Of a DNA stretch of 64,000 nt, positions 54,145-64,000 are shown in pieces. The stretch covers positions 12,758,501-12,822,500 of the forward strand of contig CM042044.1 in the NCBI GenBank assembly GCA_023525975.1. The letters are read 5' to 3'. The notes beneath the pieces were generated by a model. It had not been told where the DNA came from, did no database searches, and worked only from the letters and a program-made list of their open reading frames with translations. Made by a program: the position numbers and the translations under genes. How positions within the stretch are numbered: position 1 is the stretch's first letter; every line of letters begins with the position of its first letter. This DNA is from Smallanthus sonchifolius. Lineage: Eukaryota; Streptophyta; Magnoliopsida; Asterales; Asteraceae.

Positions 54145-54445
54145 ATGGGCTTTGGCCTAGTGGTTATGGGCAATGAAGACTCAACCTGCCCACGCAGGTT
54201 CGAGTCCGAGCCACCCCGGGTTTTAGTCCGGAGTGCGTTTCGCTAGCGGGGTTTGCCCCGTGTAGCGGCGCAACTGTTGTCAAGTGGCAGCAGGCTCCAT
54301 GGTTTCCCGGTGATAGCCTATGCCCCTCGTACTGAACACGCGGGCCCAGTTCAGACAACGTAGTGGTCAGGTTGTGGGGTACGAGTCTCCGATTTGAAGA
54401 TGTAACTGCCACGTAAAAAATGAAAGTTACCTATAAAAAAAAGAA
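54145..54445 (+). mobile_element. tRNA-derived SINE 3 (different family)
   Basis: A box TTTGGCCTAGTGGTTATGG and B box AGGTTCGAGTCC, followed by a GC-rich body (GCGTTTCGCTAGCGGGGTTT) and A-rich ends at 54414-54420 and 54436-54443. A weak target duplication TGAACCATCAAT / TGAAACATCAAT is possible, but its right copy is not next to the A-tail. The minus-strand open frame here is not a gene. Confidence 0.7.
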
Positions 54446-55082
54446 GTGAAAACTGCGTGAAACATCAATTAATGGGCTCCTATTGAGCATGAAGAGCTCT
54501 TACATTTACGTTTGTCGACCACTTAATAAGCTTGTCAGACGCATGCAAAAAACTAGGTGGATCTTTTAAAAAGGGCAACTAGGAATCTTGATTTGCCTCT
54601 AAAGATATTTAGAGCAAGTTTGGGCCCAAGATTCGTGGAAACCATCTTCTATATAGGGCCGGTTGGTCGTAGGGATAAACTTGACTTGGACTTTGTTGGA
54701 CAATGTTTGGTGTAGGGTACCCCACATTTGCAAAGATAATGCAGCTTTGAAGCAAATGCTAATGGACACATCATCATTCCATGAATATAGAATCTAAATG
54801 GGGTAACCAATACATAGAGAGAAGATGTGCCATTATCATAAGTGGTGATCATAGTGTTGCATATATTGATATTTCTAGTTATTAAGATCATCTTTAAATC
54901 TGGAATAGGTCCTCATGTTCCATCATTCTTATATTTTGTTTAGAACCTTGGTCATATTGATATATTGTCTCCTTATGATTTTTTGTAGTCATGAAGTCAA
55001 TGAATGTGAAGAGAAATTTGGTTTTTGATCTTAACATATACATTAAGATGGTATAAATTATTGTGAGAATAAAAATAACAAA
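54446..55082. other. Spacer with no recognised feature
   Basis: Mostly unique-looking sequence. An 80-codon minus-strand open frame (54649-54891) has no recognisable motif. Confidence 0.4.
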
Positions 55083-55313
55083 TGTTTATATATTGTTACG
55101 TGTGTTTATGTATATAAAAAACAATCAAACTAATTTTTACATATGTTTTTATATTTTTAAACTTTTTACCTATAAATGTGTAGGTTGTAAAACCTACACA
55201 TGACTACACATGTGTATGTGTAGGTAAAAATTAAAAATAGTAAAAACACATGTAAAAATTAGTTTGATTGCTTTTATGTACATAAACATATACACCAATA
55301 TATAAAAAATACA
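55083..55313. mobile_element. Foldback MITE-like element (about 230 bp)
   Basis: The left half (ATCAAACTAATTTTTACATATG, TTTTTACCTATAAATGTGTAGG) is mirrored in the right half (TGTGTAGGTAAAAA, CATGTAAAAATTAGTTTGAT). Arms are about 105 bp around a short centre at 55190. Non-coding. Confidence 0.8.
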
Positions 55314-55383
55314 AAATTTTAAAAATATAAACCATTGATAGGAGTTCTCAAGATATTTAAGACTTATCAAATGATTTATTCCA

Positions 55384-55404
55384 TATATATATATATATAT
55401 ATAT
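55384..55404. repeat. (AT)n microsatellite
   Basis: About ten AT units. Confidence 0.95.
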
Positions 55405-55556
55405 TTAAAGTTTTTAACCGTTTACCTATATCATATATATGTAGGTTATATACATAAGTGAACTTTGTTCGTATTTTTTTTATGAATTTCAGGAGAGACG
55501 AACAAACAACCAACAAAAATCTCACTCAAATAGTAGGGTTTGAGGAGTGTGAGAAG

Positions 55557-55620
55557 TTAACAAACCTTACCTATATCCCATGGGGTAGAGAGGTTGCACC
55601 CAGAGAGACTCCGACTCGGA
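55557..55620 (-). mobile_element. Possible SINE body fragment
   Basis: The minus strand reads AACCTCTCTACCCCATGGG followed by GTAAGGTTTG, resembling the conserved body of TS/Au-type plant SINEs (CAACCTCTCTACC...AAGGTAAGGTC). No head or tail is visible. Confidence 0.4.
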
Positions 55621-57240
55621 AACATACAAAACATGCATGTAATCGACAACAAATATCCAATATCAAAAGTATATATAAGAACACGACATAGAAGTGCGTA
55701 CCATACGCATACAGAGAGAGCAACATGCATAGTAGTCCTTAAATCTAAAGTCATGAGGCTTATAGAAAGCATACAAAAACTACATTTACCAAGAATCAAG
55801 TAGTCATACCAGATACACGAATAATAAAGTAAGAAAAATAAGGAATGCAAAATTGTATCACAACCATATAGAAAGACTACTATAACATACAAGTCCCTAA
55901 GATTAAAGTAGATAAGACAAAAGATATTGTAAGACTAGAGGCCTAAAGGAAACCTAACACCTATACTTAAGGCAACCTAAAGGAAGCCTAAGTGAACTAA
56001 TAGTCAAGCGACGAAACCTCCCAATGGCGCAACCTATACTCATCCCTAGAAATCTCTAACCTTTATCCGGTGTCTCTATGAACCCGTATGCATTTCTATA
56101 ATTTTCTTTTATTTTATAAACTTTTAAGATTGAAAAAATTAATAATTAATTTTGTTCTACGTGTTTTCATAATATTATTAGGTTGTCAATGGTAATTATC
56201 GTAGCAATTTGATACTAATGAAAATGATTAGATTTTATATAATCTCTTTATTACATAGGTCAAACTTAAACGACATGTTTAATAAACGGTTAACCCGAAC
56301 ACGACACGTTAAATAAACGATATCCGCTATAAGGGTTTTTAAAGTTCTTCAACCCGTAAACCCGACACGATTAACACTCGATCTAATTGGCAATATTTTT
56401 TTAGTAGTCGAGTTTATTTATAGAGAAACAAAATGAAATAGAAAAGTATTAAATTGAAAACTACTTGCAGTGGAAAAGCCATAGTGTGTCCTCTAATGGG
56501 GTAACAAAGATTCATGATGTAACTTTGCATTGCATGAGTGATGATAGCAGTGGTGTGATAATTACTTAGGTAATGAAGAAAAACACAAAAGTTTGAGTAA
56601 TGGGTTAGTTATGAAATCATTTTTGATTGAAGATTGGTTTTAAGGAGCTCAAAAGGAGGTTTTGAAAGGAATGAAAGTGATTGAAACCCATATGTGCACT
56701 TACTAAGATAGCCAATTTGTAGGTTATCTTGATGATCTTCATATTGTCCAAGTTTTGCTTTTTTCTCAGTCAAAAAGATATGTGTTGATTAGCATTCAGA
56801 TGGTGATTGTCACCCGTTTCAGAGTTATTAAAATCGGATTGAACCGGTTCGATTGAAACCGGATCTTAACTGGTTTAGTTGACATGGGTTGAACCGACAA
56901 TGGTTGGACCGACGATTTTGGCAAGTGTTGGTTGAACCGGTTTTGAGTAACCTTTTTGATGTGAAAATAGTTCTTTTCCAAATTATAATATTTGAACTTC
57001 TTGACATCTTATACACATATGAAAGTGCTTACAAACTAATTTAGAACATGCTGGTGTTGTATTTGTTAGTAGCTAAATTAAATACCATATTCTCAAAAAA
57101 TATTCTTCAGTATTTTATTTTTTCAACTTTTATAAGCAATATATTTCTTTTACTCTTTTAAATATAAACAACATAACTATATAATATTTAAGTTTTATGT
57201 AGTATATAATATATAAAATAGCTTGTAGAATTAATTATGA
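55621..57240. other. Spacer with minor repeats
   Basis: No gene was recognised. Around 56280-56390 there are repeated TTAACCCGAACACGACACG-type strings common in LTR debris. At 56830-56945 GAACCGGTTCGATTGAAACCGG-like motifs recur in both orientations. Confidence 0.4.
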
Positions 57241-57399
57241 CGTCATATTCGGTTCAATAATCGATCTGTTTTCGACACATTGTGTCTTGTAAGGGGTTCA
57301 AATTTGTTCAAAATAACATTAAATTCGCGCATCACAACGGGGGTGTTGAATTTGTAAGGCTCGGTTTCGACGAACGATAGATAAAACATTCGTAATTTT

Positions 57400-58090
57400 A
57401 TTCTTTTTAAATTTCATTAAATAGAGGGAAAATAACAAAAAGATATTCAACCTATGGAACTTAGATATGATAAAGTTTGAACTGCAAATCGACTCTGTAA
57501 ATCAACACTCCGACGGGTTCAAGATGGCCAGAGGTATAGATCACAGAGGCTCCGATGAGTAGCCGAATGGAGGTTGTTTCTCTAGACTTCTGTAGGATTC
57601 TGCACAAGGTAACAACACGCTAGGGCGTTAAAGGGAACGGATAATCCCTGTATCGGACCTCCGACATGAGAATAAGTATTGAGAATATGAAGGAGGAGGT
57701 TGATGTATATTGAGAGTGTGTCCATACCTGAGGTGTTCTCCTTTTTTTATAGCAAGGGATGTGTACTATGATGTCCCTTTCACCTAGCTGACCTCGTACG
57801 CATATGATTGGTGGAGGGGTCACTATCAGGAATATCATTTATGCCCCTAACCGTCAACCGTTAATGGAGGCCTTGTCTTATCTGCCGGGACCACTGAGAT
57901 ACCTGGTAGCGTCTCCTACGTGGCAACATTCTCTGCTCCTTCTGTACCAGACCCTTTCGTGCACGCATGTTTCTTTGTCTTCTCCATGTTCCTTTTTCTA
58001 CAAGGTATGCTTGCGCGCGAACCCTTATTCCTTCGCAAGAGTCATTACGTATTCAGACTCAAACACTATAGCTAAATTAACAACTCACTC
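57400..58090 (-). mobile_element. Probable gypsy-type LTR fragment on the minus strand with promoter
   Basis: On the minus strand CCCTTGCTATAAAAAAAGGAG (TATA box about 57742-57755) is followed by a CT-rich leader (ATCAACCTCCTCCTTCATATTC) and upstream by a G/C-mixed region with GCCACGTAGGAGACGC. The layout is that of an LTR with U3 promoter and U5. Ends are not defined. Confidence 0.5.
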
Positions 58091-58092
58091 TT

Positions 58093-58290
58093 AACCCGAC
58101 GTGGTTAAACTAAAGCAAAAACCAAAAACAACATTGCCATCAAAATACTCTTGTTTCAAACCAAATTAAACCTTAGAGGGCCATGGTTCAAACCCGATGT
58201 GGTTAAACTAAACCAAAAACCAAAACATCATTGCCATCAAATTATGCTTGGTTCAAACCAAATTAAACCTGAGAGGGCCATGATTCAAAT
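58093..58290. repeat. ~98-bp tandem duplication
   Basis: Copies at 58093-58190 and 58191-58288 share AACCCGAYGTGGTTAAACTAAA and GAGGGCCATGRTTCA with about 10% differences. It abuts the solo LTR at 58300. Confidence 0.9.
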
Positions 58291-58299
58291 CATAATTTG

Positions 58300-60168
58300 T
58301 GTAAGGCCCCGATCTCAGGACGCCTCACTTGTTTAATTACTCATTTGCATTCATTGCAGCGGAATTTAACGTCTTTACATTACATCAAATGTCAACCAAA
58401 TTAAAACATTCAACAATTGTCTCAAAACTATTACAACTTTTAATCAACCCACGGGATGCCAGAAGTCTTCGTTGCCGGGTAAGTCTTCCCCGCCAACCAA
58501 GCAATCCAAGAGCAATATCTATACCTACACTTAACCTGATGTGCATACTAAAAGTCAGCTAACGCTGAGTGATTTCTAACTTTACATAAAACATACATTC
58601 ACATGATTTAATTAAAGAAGGATTTACACACGCTAACACACGTGCTGGTAAGGGCATAACATTCACACACATTACCGTTCAATTCATAAATTGTTATGTC
58701 TAACCTGCTTTCACACACACACACACTTTATGTTCAAGTCCATATCATCCATGACTAATGTCTATGGAATGAATACAACATCCGTCAATTCCCAATTGTT
58801 ACTATCTTCCGTGACGACCATCCATAGAACTACACATCGTTCATGACGACCTTCCATGAAGCATGCGTACTGTCTTTATTATGACGACCATCCAGGATGC
58901 AAATTTAACACACTTAGCTAATCACACAGAATGTGGTTATGTTTACCCCATGAGTAACCGTCGTTACTCCTTTTCACACATAACCAATTGTACAATTGGT
59001 ACAAAACCACAAAGGCTCTTATAGAAGGGACGTAGCCCGTAACTTAGACAATGTAATGACTTCTTAAAACACTTGTTCCCAAAGGAACCCTTTCTTTCCC
59101 TTTCCCTACTTAGACAATGTAATGACTTCTTAAAGCATTTACCTTCTTAATTTATTAAAACATTCTTTAAACACATGTTTTGTCTCTTTTCAAACTTTAT
59201 TTTAAAACCTTCATTCACTAACACCCACTTATAGTAACACTTTCCCTTCATTTACCAACACACATTATGGTAAATACTTTACACACTTTTGTTTTTTAAC
59301 ACACTTTTATTATAAATACACACACAACATGCACACCACCCTAAAAGCATGCATAAAAGGGGTCTAGAACTCATCTGGTCATCAGATAACTAACTCTGAA
59401 CGAAAGGCCTAAGTTAGGTCACTTGCTAGACGATCTGCATGACTGTTAACATGTGAAAACTATCAAATATGACTAGTGTCGCCAGGCACACTATCTGTGT
59501 CGCAAAAACTTTCGTTCTGGACTTAGTCTCGTCGAACTTATTGTCAGCAAATGACTGTGGCGACAATATTAGTGTAGCCAATTACACATGTCACAAATCA
59601 TTGGCACACCTCGGGCATCATGCCCAACCCTCCCTTCTTCCCCGATTAGTGTCGTCATTGTAGGCAGCGTCGCCACATGATTATCAAGCCCCTAACAGCC
59701 TCGACCTTTATTCAAGACTGCAACTTTTTACGTTCAAAACTTTTATCTAGCTTCCATGAATCTAGAGTTGGGCTTTATTCCCCATATTACACGTAAAAAC
59801 CCATACTTTGAGATTAAAACCCTAATTTTACCCCAAAACCCCTTTACACCAAAAATCAGAGGTTTTAGGTTTGGTTATTACCTAAAAAACTGCAGATCTT
59901 CATGGATTCTTCCTCACTATCAATGGAGATAAAACTTGGAAGCAATCTTGGAGCAAAAGAGGTTGGATCTTGACTTTCCCTCTCTAGAAAGCTCTCTCTC
60001 TATGATTTTTGTGTGTTTGGGTAGAAATGGAGGTTGATCATAAGGGTGATAGGGTTTATTCTCTCCCTCCATCATGCACATTGGCCCAAGCCCACTTCCT
60101 ACGAGCGCATTACCTTTACCTATCATTATTTAGCCCAAATACGTTAGTTGAGATTTCTGAATGTTACA
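58300..60168 (-). mobile_element. Gypsy solo LTR, minus strand (1869 bp)
   Basis: Read on the minus strand it starts TGTAACATTCAG (60168) and ends GGGGCCTTACA (58300), with near-identical flanks (ATTTG 58295-58299, ATTTT 60169-60173). Its order of features parallels the Gypsy A LTR: leader with GAGAGAGAGC, splice-donor-like TAG|GTAAT (about 59878-59884), a GTGTCGCC-rich slot (about 59470-59680) and CAGCGTTAGCTGACTTTTAG (58550-58569). No internal region follows, so it is a solo LTR. Confidence 0.8.
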
Positions 60169-60326
60169 ATTTTCTGGTCTAAAAGAGGAAATTGAGTGCC
60201 TAATTTGTTAGTTTCACCCAAAGTGTATTCATCTTCATTGACTTTCAAGAGTTTAGAAAAAGGAGAGGTTAATTAACCGGATAGCAACACGCTTTAAGTT
60301 TGTTGCTACTTCAAGTATCAAACTAT

Positions 60327-60740
60327 CACTACAAGAAAGCCTGATATTTGGGACCGAAATATACGATTTTATGATTTACAATAGTTTTGCGAATGAATTT
60401 GAAAGGTCACAAAATTAGCAACTAAAACTGGAACATTCGCAAAACGGCATCACAAAATTAATAAAAATATATATCAATCGCAAACCTATCGCAAGTATAG
60501 CCGGATGCAAATGAGGTTCAATCGCAACTTGAGCAGTTGCAAATTTTGTGTCGGGGAAGTCGGTAACTAACTTTCATCGCAAAATACGTTACTAAACTTG
60601 CAACTAGTTGTTATTCAAAGCACACATATCACTAATCCCCGGTTCAACATACATGTACCACAAACTACAACAAATTTAGCAATGTGATTAGCAACAAAAA
60701 TGAAAATTAGTGACTTGATTGTTAACCAAAACACTCTTGT
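60327..60740 (+). mobile_element. CACTA-type 5' terminus with subterminal repeats
   Basis: CACTACAAGAAAGCCTGATA at 60327 is a typical CACTA terminal sequence. It is followed by repeated CGCAAA/TTGCGA-type motifs (about ten between 60390 and 60600). No transposase frame or 3' terminus is visible, so it is a truncated or deleted element. Confidence 0.65.
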
Positions 60741-61169
60741 TTGTCAAATGAGATCACTTTCCAAATCTAGAATGAAATTATTGCACATGCTTATTGAGTT
60801 GATAGCATAAAAAATTCTAGGTACATTTTTTTAATTTGTTTTTCAGTAAGTAAACTATGAAAGCATATGGACAAAACAATTAAACTAAAAAATTCAATTC
60901 CAATTATTATCCGACAAAAGAAAACTGGTTAGTGGTTACATTGCTAAATGTGGTCTAGGATGTCATTATTTATCAAGGGTATCAACAATAAACTACGTCT
61001 AGCAATTTGTGTGAGCATATATTCCAACCCGAACCCCACCCAATTAGTTAATCTTGTCGAAAAGTTGAACAGTAATGTTAGTATGACTATCATCCTAATA
61101 TAAAAGATTCTATTGTAAAATCAAAATCAGCAACTATGTAACTTGTGTTAACTCGCATGAGGTATTACC

Positions 61170-61253
61170 CACTACTCGAAAATATGTATATTTTCTACAA
61201 AAGTTTCTGACAAGTTACCAATAGAAAAATTTCTAAAAAGTTGGCGACAAATT
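61170..61253 (+). mobile_element. Second CACTA-type terminus, cut by an LTR
   Basis: CACTACTCGAAAATATG at 61170 is followed by TTTCTACAAAAGTTTCTGAC and TTTCTAAAAAGTTGGCGAC, short subterminal-like repeats. At 61254 an LTR end begins. Same orientation as the terminus at 60327. Confidence 0.5.
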
Positions 61254-62160
61254 TGTCAGACCCTGACCCGGGCATGCTACAGTTGGTTCTCATGACGGGT
61301 AATTCCCTTTAAAAACATTAATTATTATTATCATTACATTTAGCTCATGAATGCTTTGCACACCAATTCGAGTAACGCCGCTCTCAAGCCAAGATACGTC
61401 AACCACAAAGCTCATCTGCAAAACAATCTAACGTACACACAAAGTCAGCTACGGTGAGTGAGTTCTAATAGTTTAATTTTAAATAAAAAACAATCTCGTC
61501 GCAATTAATATTTATCTGCACTTAAATCCCTCCAGTTCTTTGTAAAATAGTTTTATAAATTATCCGCATATAGATAACCTCTATTATCTATGATGTTCCA
61601 GAAGGTTCACCACCCAAGGCTTGCCCCACAAATATAAACTCGCAAATCTCACCAACTCAATTACATCTTTCTATGCTAGTTACTTGTAATCTACTACCAG
61701 TATTAACTCGAAAACTTAGTTAATACGATAAATCCATAGACACAGACCTACTCAGCCTTGACTAACTCTCCCACAAATCAACTGACATGACAGTTATAAA
61801 CACCACAACACATTCTCGACACAACAGTCACTCTAACTCTACTCGTCTCATTAATATTATCTACACATCACATTAATAGTATCCCACGCACAATAAATAT
61901 AACTTAACACTTGTATGCAGTTTAACACATGTATATATCTATGCACACAAACATATACATCGTCAATGCACCCTCGTCAGGGCGTACAACACATCCCGAT
62001 CTCATCATTAACCTGTTAAATAGTATCACCATTGGTGACTTCCCGAAGTACTTCGTCCTTCACTGTGACAACCGTGACTTTTACGGTCAATACCAGTGTT
62101 CGACGAGTTCGTATAATAATAATAATAATAGTATTATTATTATGTGAAATATACTTTCAA
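61254..62160 (-). mobile_element. Partial gypsy LTR on the minus strand
   Basis: On the minus strand it ends CCGGGTCAGGGTCTGACA (61254) and contains GAACTCACTCACCGTAGCTGACTTT (61434-61458), the block seen ~200 bp from the end of the Gypsy A, Gypsy B and 58300 LTRs. The 5' part with promoter is not present; another LTR may begin at 62211. A 72-codon plus-strand frame at 61929 is not a gene. Confidence 0.6.
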
Positions 62161-62210
62161 ACGAAATGAACTCGGTAGTGAACGAAAAATAATAGCAAGA
62201 TTTATTTGGG

Positions 62211-64000
62211 TGTTATAATGTCAAAAATTTGATCAAGTTCTAGTTAATACGCGTTAACACCCGATTCGAACGGTTTCGTAAATTTTAATTTAAATCCGAA
62301 AGGATATATATTTACGAGACGCAACACTCGAGGGAAAATAATAAATTATAATAAGTTATTTTTGGATAAAATAATGCCTCTATTTTGTTTTATCGTGTTC
62401 GTTTAAGCGAGAAACCGGCACGCGATCGGAGACCACGAGGTATATAAATACCCCACTACCCTCTTTTTCTCTCATTTGATCAATTCTTTGAGAGAAGTTA
62501 GAGAGAGAGAGGAGAGGGCAGGAGAGAATTCAGGTGGTGGGGGTGGTGGTCCGGCGGTGGTCCGGTGGCGGCCGACGGCGGTCCGCGGTGGTCCGGCGGT
62601 GGCAGAAGGTGGTCGGAGATGCGGTTTTTCACCCGGAACCATTTCTCGACGCTACGAACGCAATGGTAAGCTCAGATTTCTCTAAATCATTGCTTAAATT
62701 CGTGAAAAAGAGTTTTTAAAATCTGTCCAGAAAGTTTTATGCATGCGCATTTTTAAAGATCAGACGATCCCCAAAAATCCGACCGTTAGAAATACATGAA
62801 TATTGGATATGATGTTTTCAACACATAGACGCAAAATCCTACCGGAGGAATTTTTTATCAGAGCTCTCTAGGTATGCTTTTCATACCCTCGAATGTGACT
62901 GATCAGATTTGAAAAACTGGGTCTTAAAGAATCGTCGATCCCCGGAGATCCGACCGTTGGATCGTGAAGATTTTTGGACAATAGTTTCTTAGCACAAATA
63001 TGAATGTTTTCACCGTAGGAATTTCCGATCAGATGTTGGGAACTATATTTTTTAATACGAACAGATCGTAACGGTTTATACCACCGACATAGGAAATTGA
63101 TCGGGTTGCATGGCCATCGAAACGGCATTGCATGTCAATTTTGAGCATGTGGGAATGCTCGGGAGATAAAAACGATCCTAATGGTGTTTTTGGTTCGTAT
63201 TTCATGTGATACGGGAGGTTCCGCGTACGCAAACCATTTATACGGAAGGTATAAACTTTACCCGTTAAGCTTTGATTTTATGTTAGAATAAGTTTTATTA
63301 GTCATTGGTTGGGAATTGAACTCAAAAATATTTAGTATTGAGATATTTGGTATTTTTAGTGGTTATTAGGTTATACACCCAACCCCGGTTCACGTGGAAC
63401 AAATAATGGAACTAATATATTTATTTTTATACAACAATTGTTTTGATGGATTTTTCTGAAAATGTGATCTAACACCCAAATTTATTTATAAACAGTAGTA
63501 TTTATACAAAAAGTTTGATCTGGAAATTTCGGTAAACAAACTCTTTATAAATTATTTATTAAAATTACTACAAGTTTAATACATGAAAATTGGGAAAAAT
63601 ACTTCTGAGTATTGAAAAATTCTGGAAACTGGAAAGTGATTGTTATATGATGAACTAAGACTCTTTTCCAAATTTTATGAAAATTGGAGTTGTTTAAGTA
63701 TGTGTTTAGTATTTATAAAGTTTAAACGGATGATTTAGGGTTTGTATACTTCTGGATAAAATCAGGACTTGAAACTTGGTATGAGATCTTATATTGACTT
63801 AAAACTAATACGATAAAATTTTTTTGGTGAAGTTTTAATTGGTTTAACTATTTTTCCCGAGTTTGTAAAATTTCAAGAATATTAAATTCATATTAAATAA
63901 TCTGGATATTGGACAAATATGAAAATTGGTCAGAAATTTTTATTTATATATATGATCAATTGGTATAAATTTCAAGCAGTAACTTTATGTTTAAGTATGG
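62211..64000 (+). mobile_element. LTR (plus strand) running out of the window
   Basis: A TGTTATAATGTC start (62211) is followed by a TATA box TATATAAATA (62441-62450), a GAGAGAGAGAGG leader, a GGTGGTCCGGCGG triplet array (62533-62600) and a splice-donor-like ATG|GTAAG (62663-62670). This repeats the promoter, leader and donor order of the other LTRs here. The remaining 1.3 kb is AT-rich without a domain. The end lies beyond the window, so length and family are open. The small Gly/Arg-rich frame at 62476-62685 comes from the triplet array. Confidence 0.55.

Noticed and set aside
62476..62719. Gly/Arg/Val-rich small ORFs
   Set aside because: They come from a GGTGGTCCGGCGG array in the leader of an LTR, directly behind a TATA box, with a splice donor at the end.

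Overview
The window looks like a repeat-dense, probably heterochromatic stretch of a flowering-plant (eudicot) nuclear genome. I see no intact host protein gene and no convincing functional RNA gene. Nearly everything recognisable is a transposable element, a piece of one, or an integrated plant pararetrovirus. The plant assignment rests on Ty1/copia and chromodomain Ty3/gypsy (Tekay/Del-like) elements with initiator-Met primer sites, an Athila-like element with a TGGCGCC primer site, CACTA and Helitron ends, tRNA-derived SINEs and a caulimovirid-type genome. A composite-family (Asteraceae) host is only a guess.

Layout, 0-6 kb: the 3' part of a Ty1/copia element (pol with one nonsense codon, polypurine tract, start of LTR), then the 3' end of a CACTA transposon with a broken two-exon Ulp1-protease-like tail, a 0.7-kb foldback element, tandem duplications and a Helitron-type 3' end.

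6-33 kb: an endogenous pararetrovirus (Florendovirus/Petuvirus-like) island. On the minus strand the order is movement protein, coiled coil, coat protein with zinc knuckle, protease, reverse transcriptase, RNase H, then a second ORF coupled by a TAATG overlap, followed by a promoter-like intergenic region. A 17,994-bp nested retrotransposon block sits inside the viral RT: Gypsy A (8854-26847, TSD AATAT) carries Gypsy B (15198-23950, TSD CCGGG) inside its integrase. At about 31.2-31.3 kb the virus turns head-to-head into a second RNase H + ORF2 fragment on the plus strand. This makes a 1.85-kb inverted repeat around the whole block, and the junction carries templated filler DNA.

33-38 kb: an AT microsatellite, several small inverted-repeat elements (one with a perfect 9-bp TSD of the Mutator type) and at least two non-autonomous Helitrons on the minus strand (TC...CTAG).

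38-52 kb: a copia gag interrupted first by a SINE (14-bp TSD) and then by a split solo LTR (39405-49007, TSD AGACC). That LTR in turn contains an Athila-like gag-protease element without RT or integrase (39569-46728). Fragments of at least two more retrotransposons follow.

52-64 kb: a minisatellite, three tRNA-derived SINEs (one carrying what looks like a copy of its neighbour's pre-insertion site), a foldback element, LTRs on the minus strand including a solo LTR (58300-60168), two CACTA-type termini and a plus-strand LTR running out of the window.

Nothing here is predicted to make a complete functional product. Gypsy B is the nearest to intact: its pol reads from before RT to the chromodomain, but its gag and gag-pol junction are frameshifted. 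The most interesting signals are structural: the viral inverted repeat with its filler junction, the 33-nt palindromic repeat slot in sister LTR families whose arms differ but still pair, and the nested chronology.
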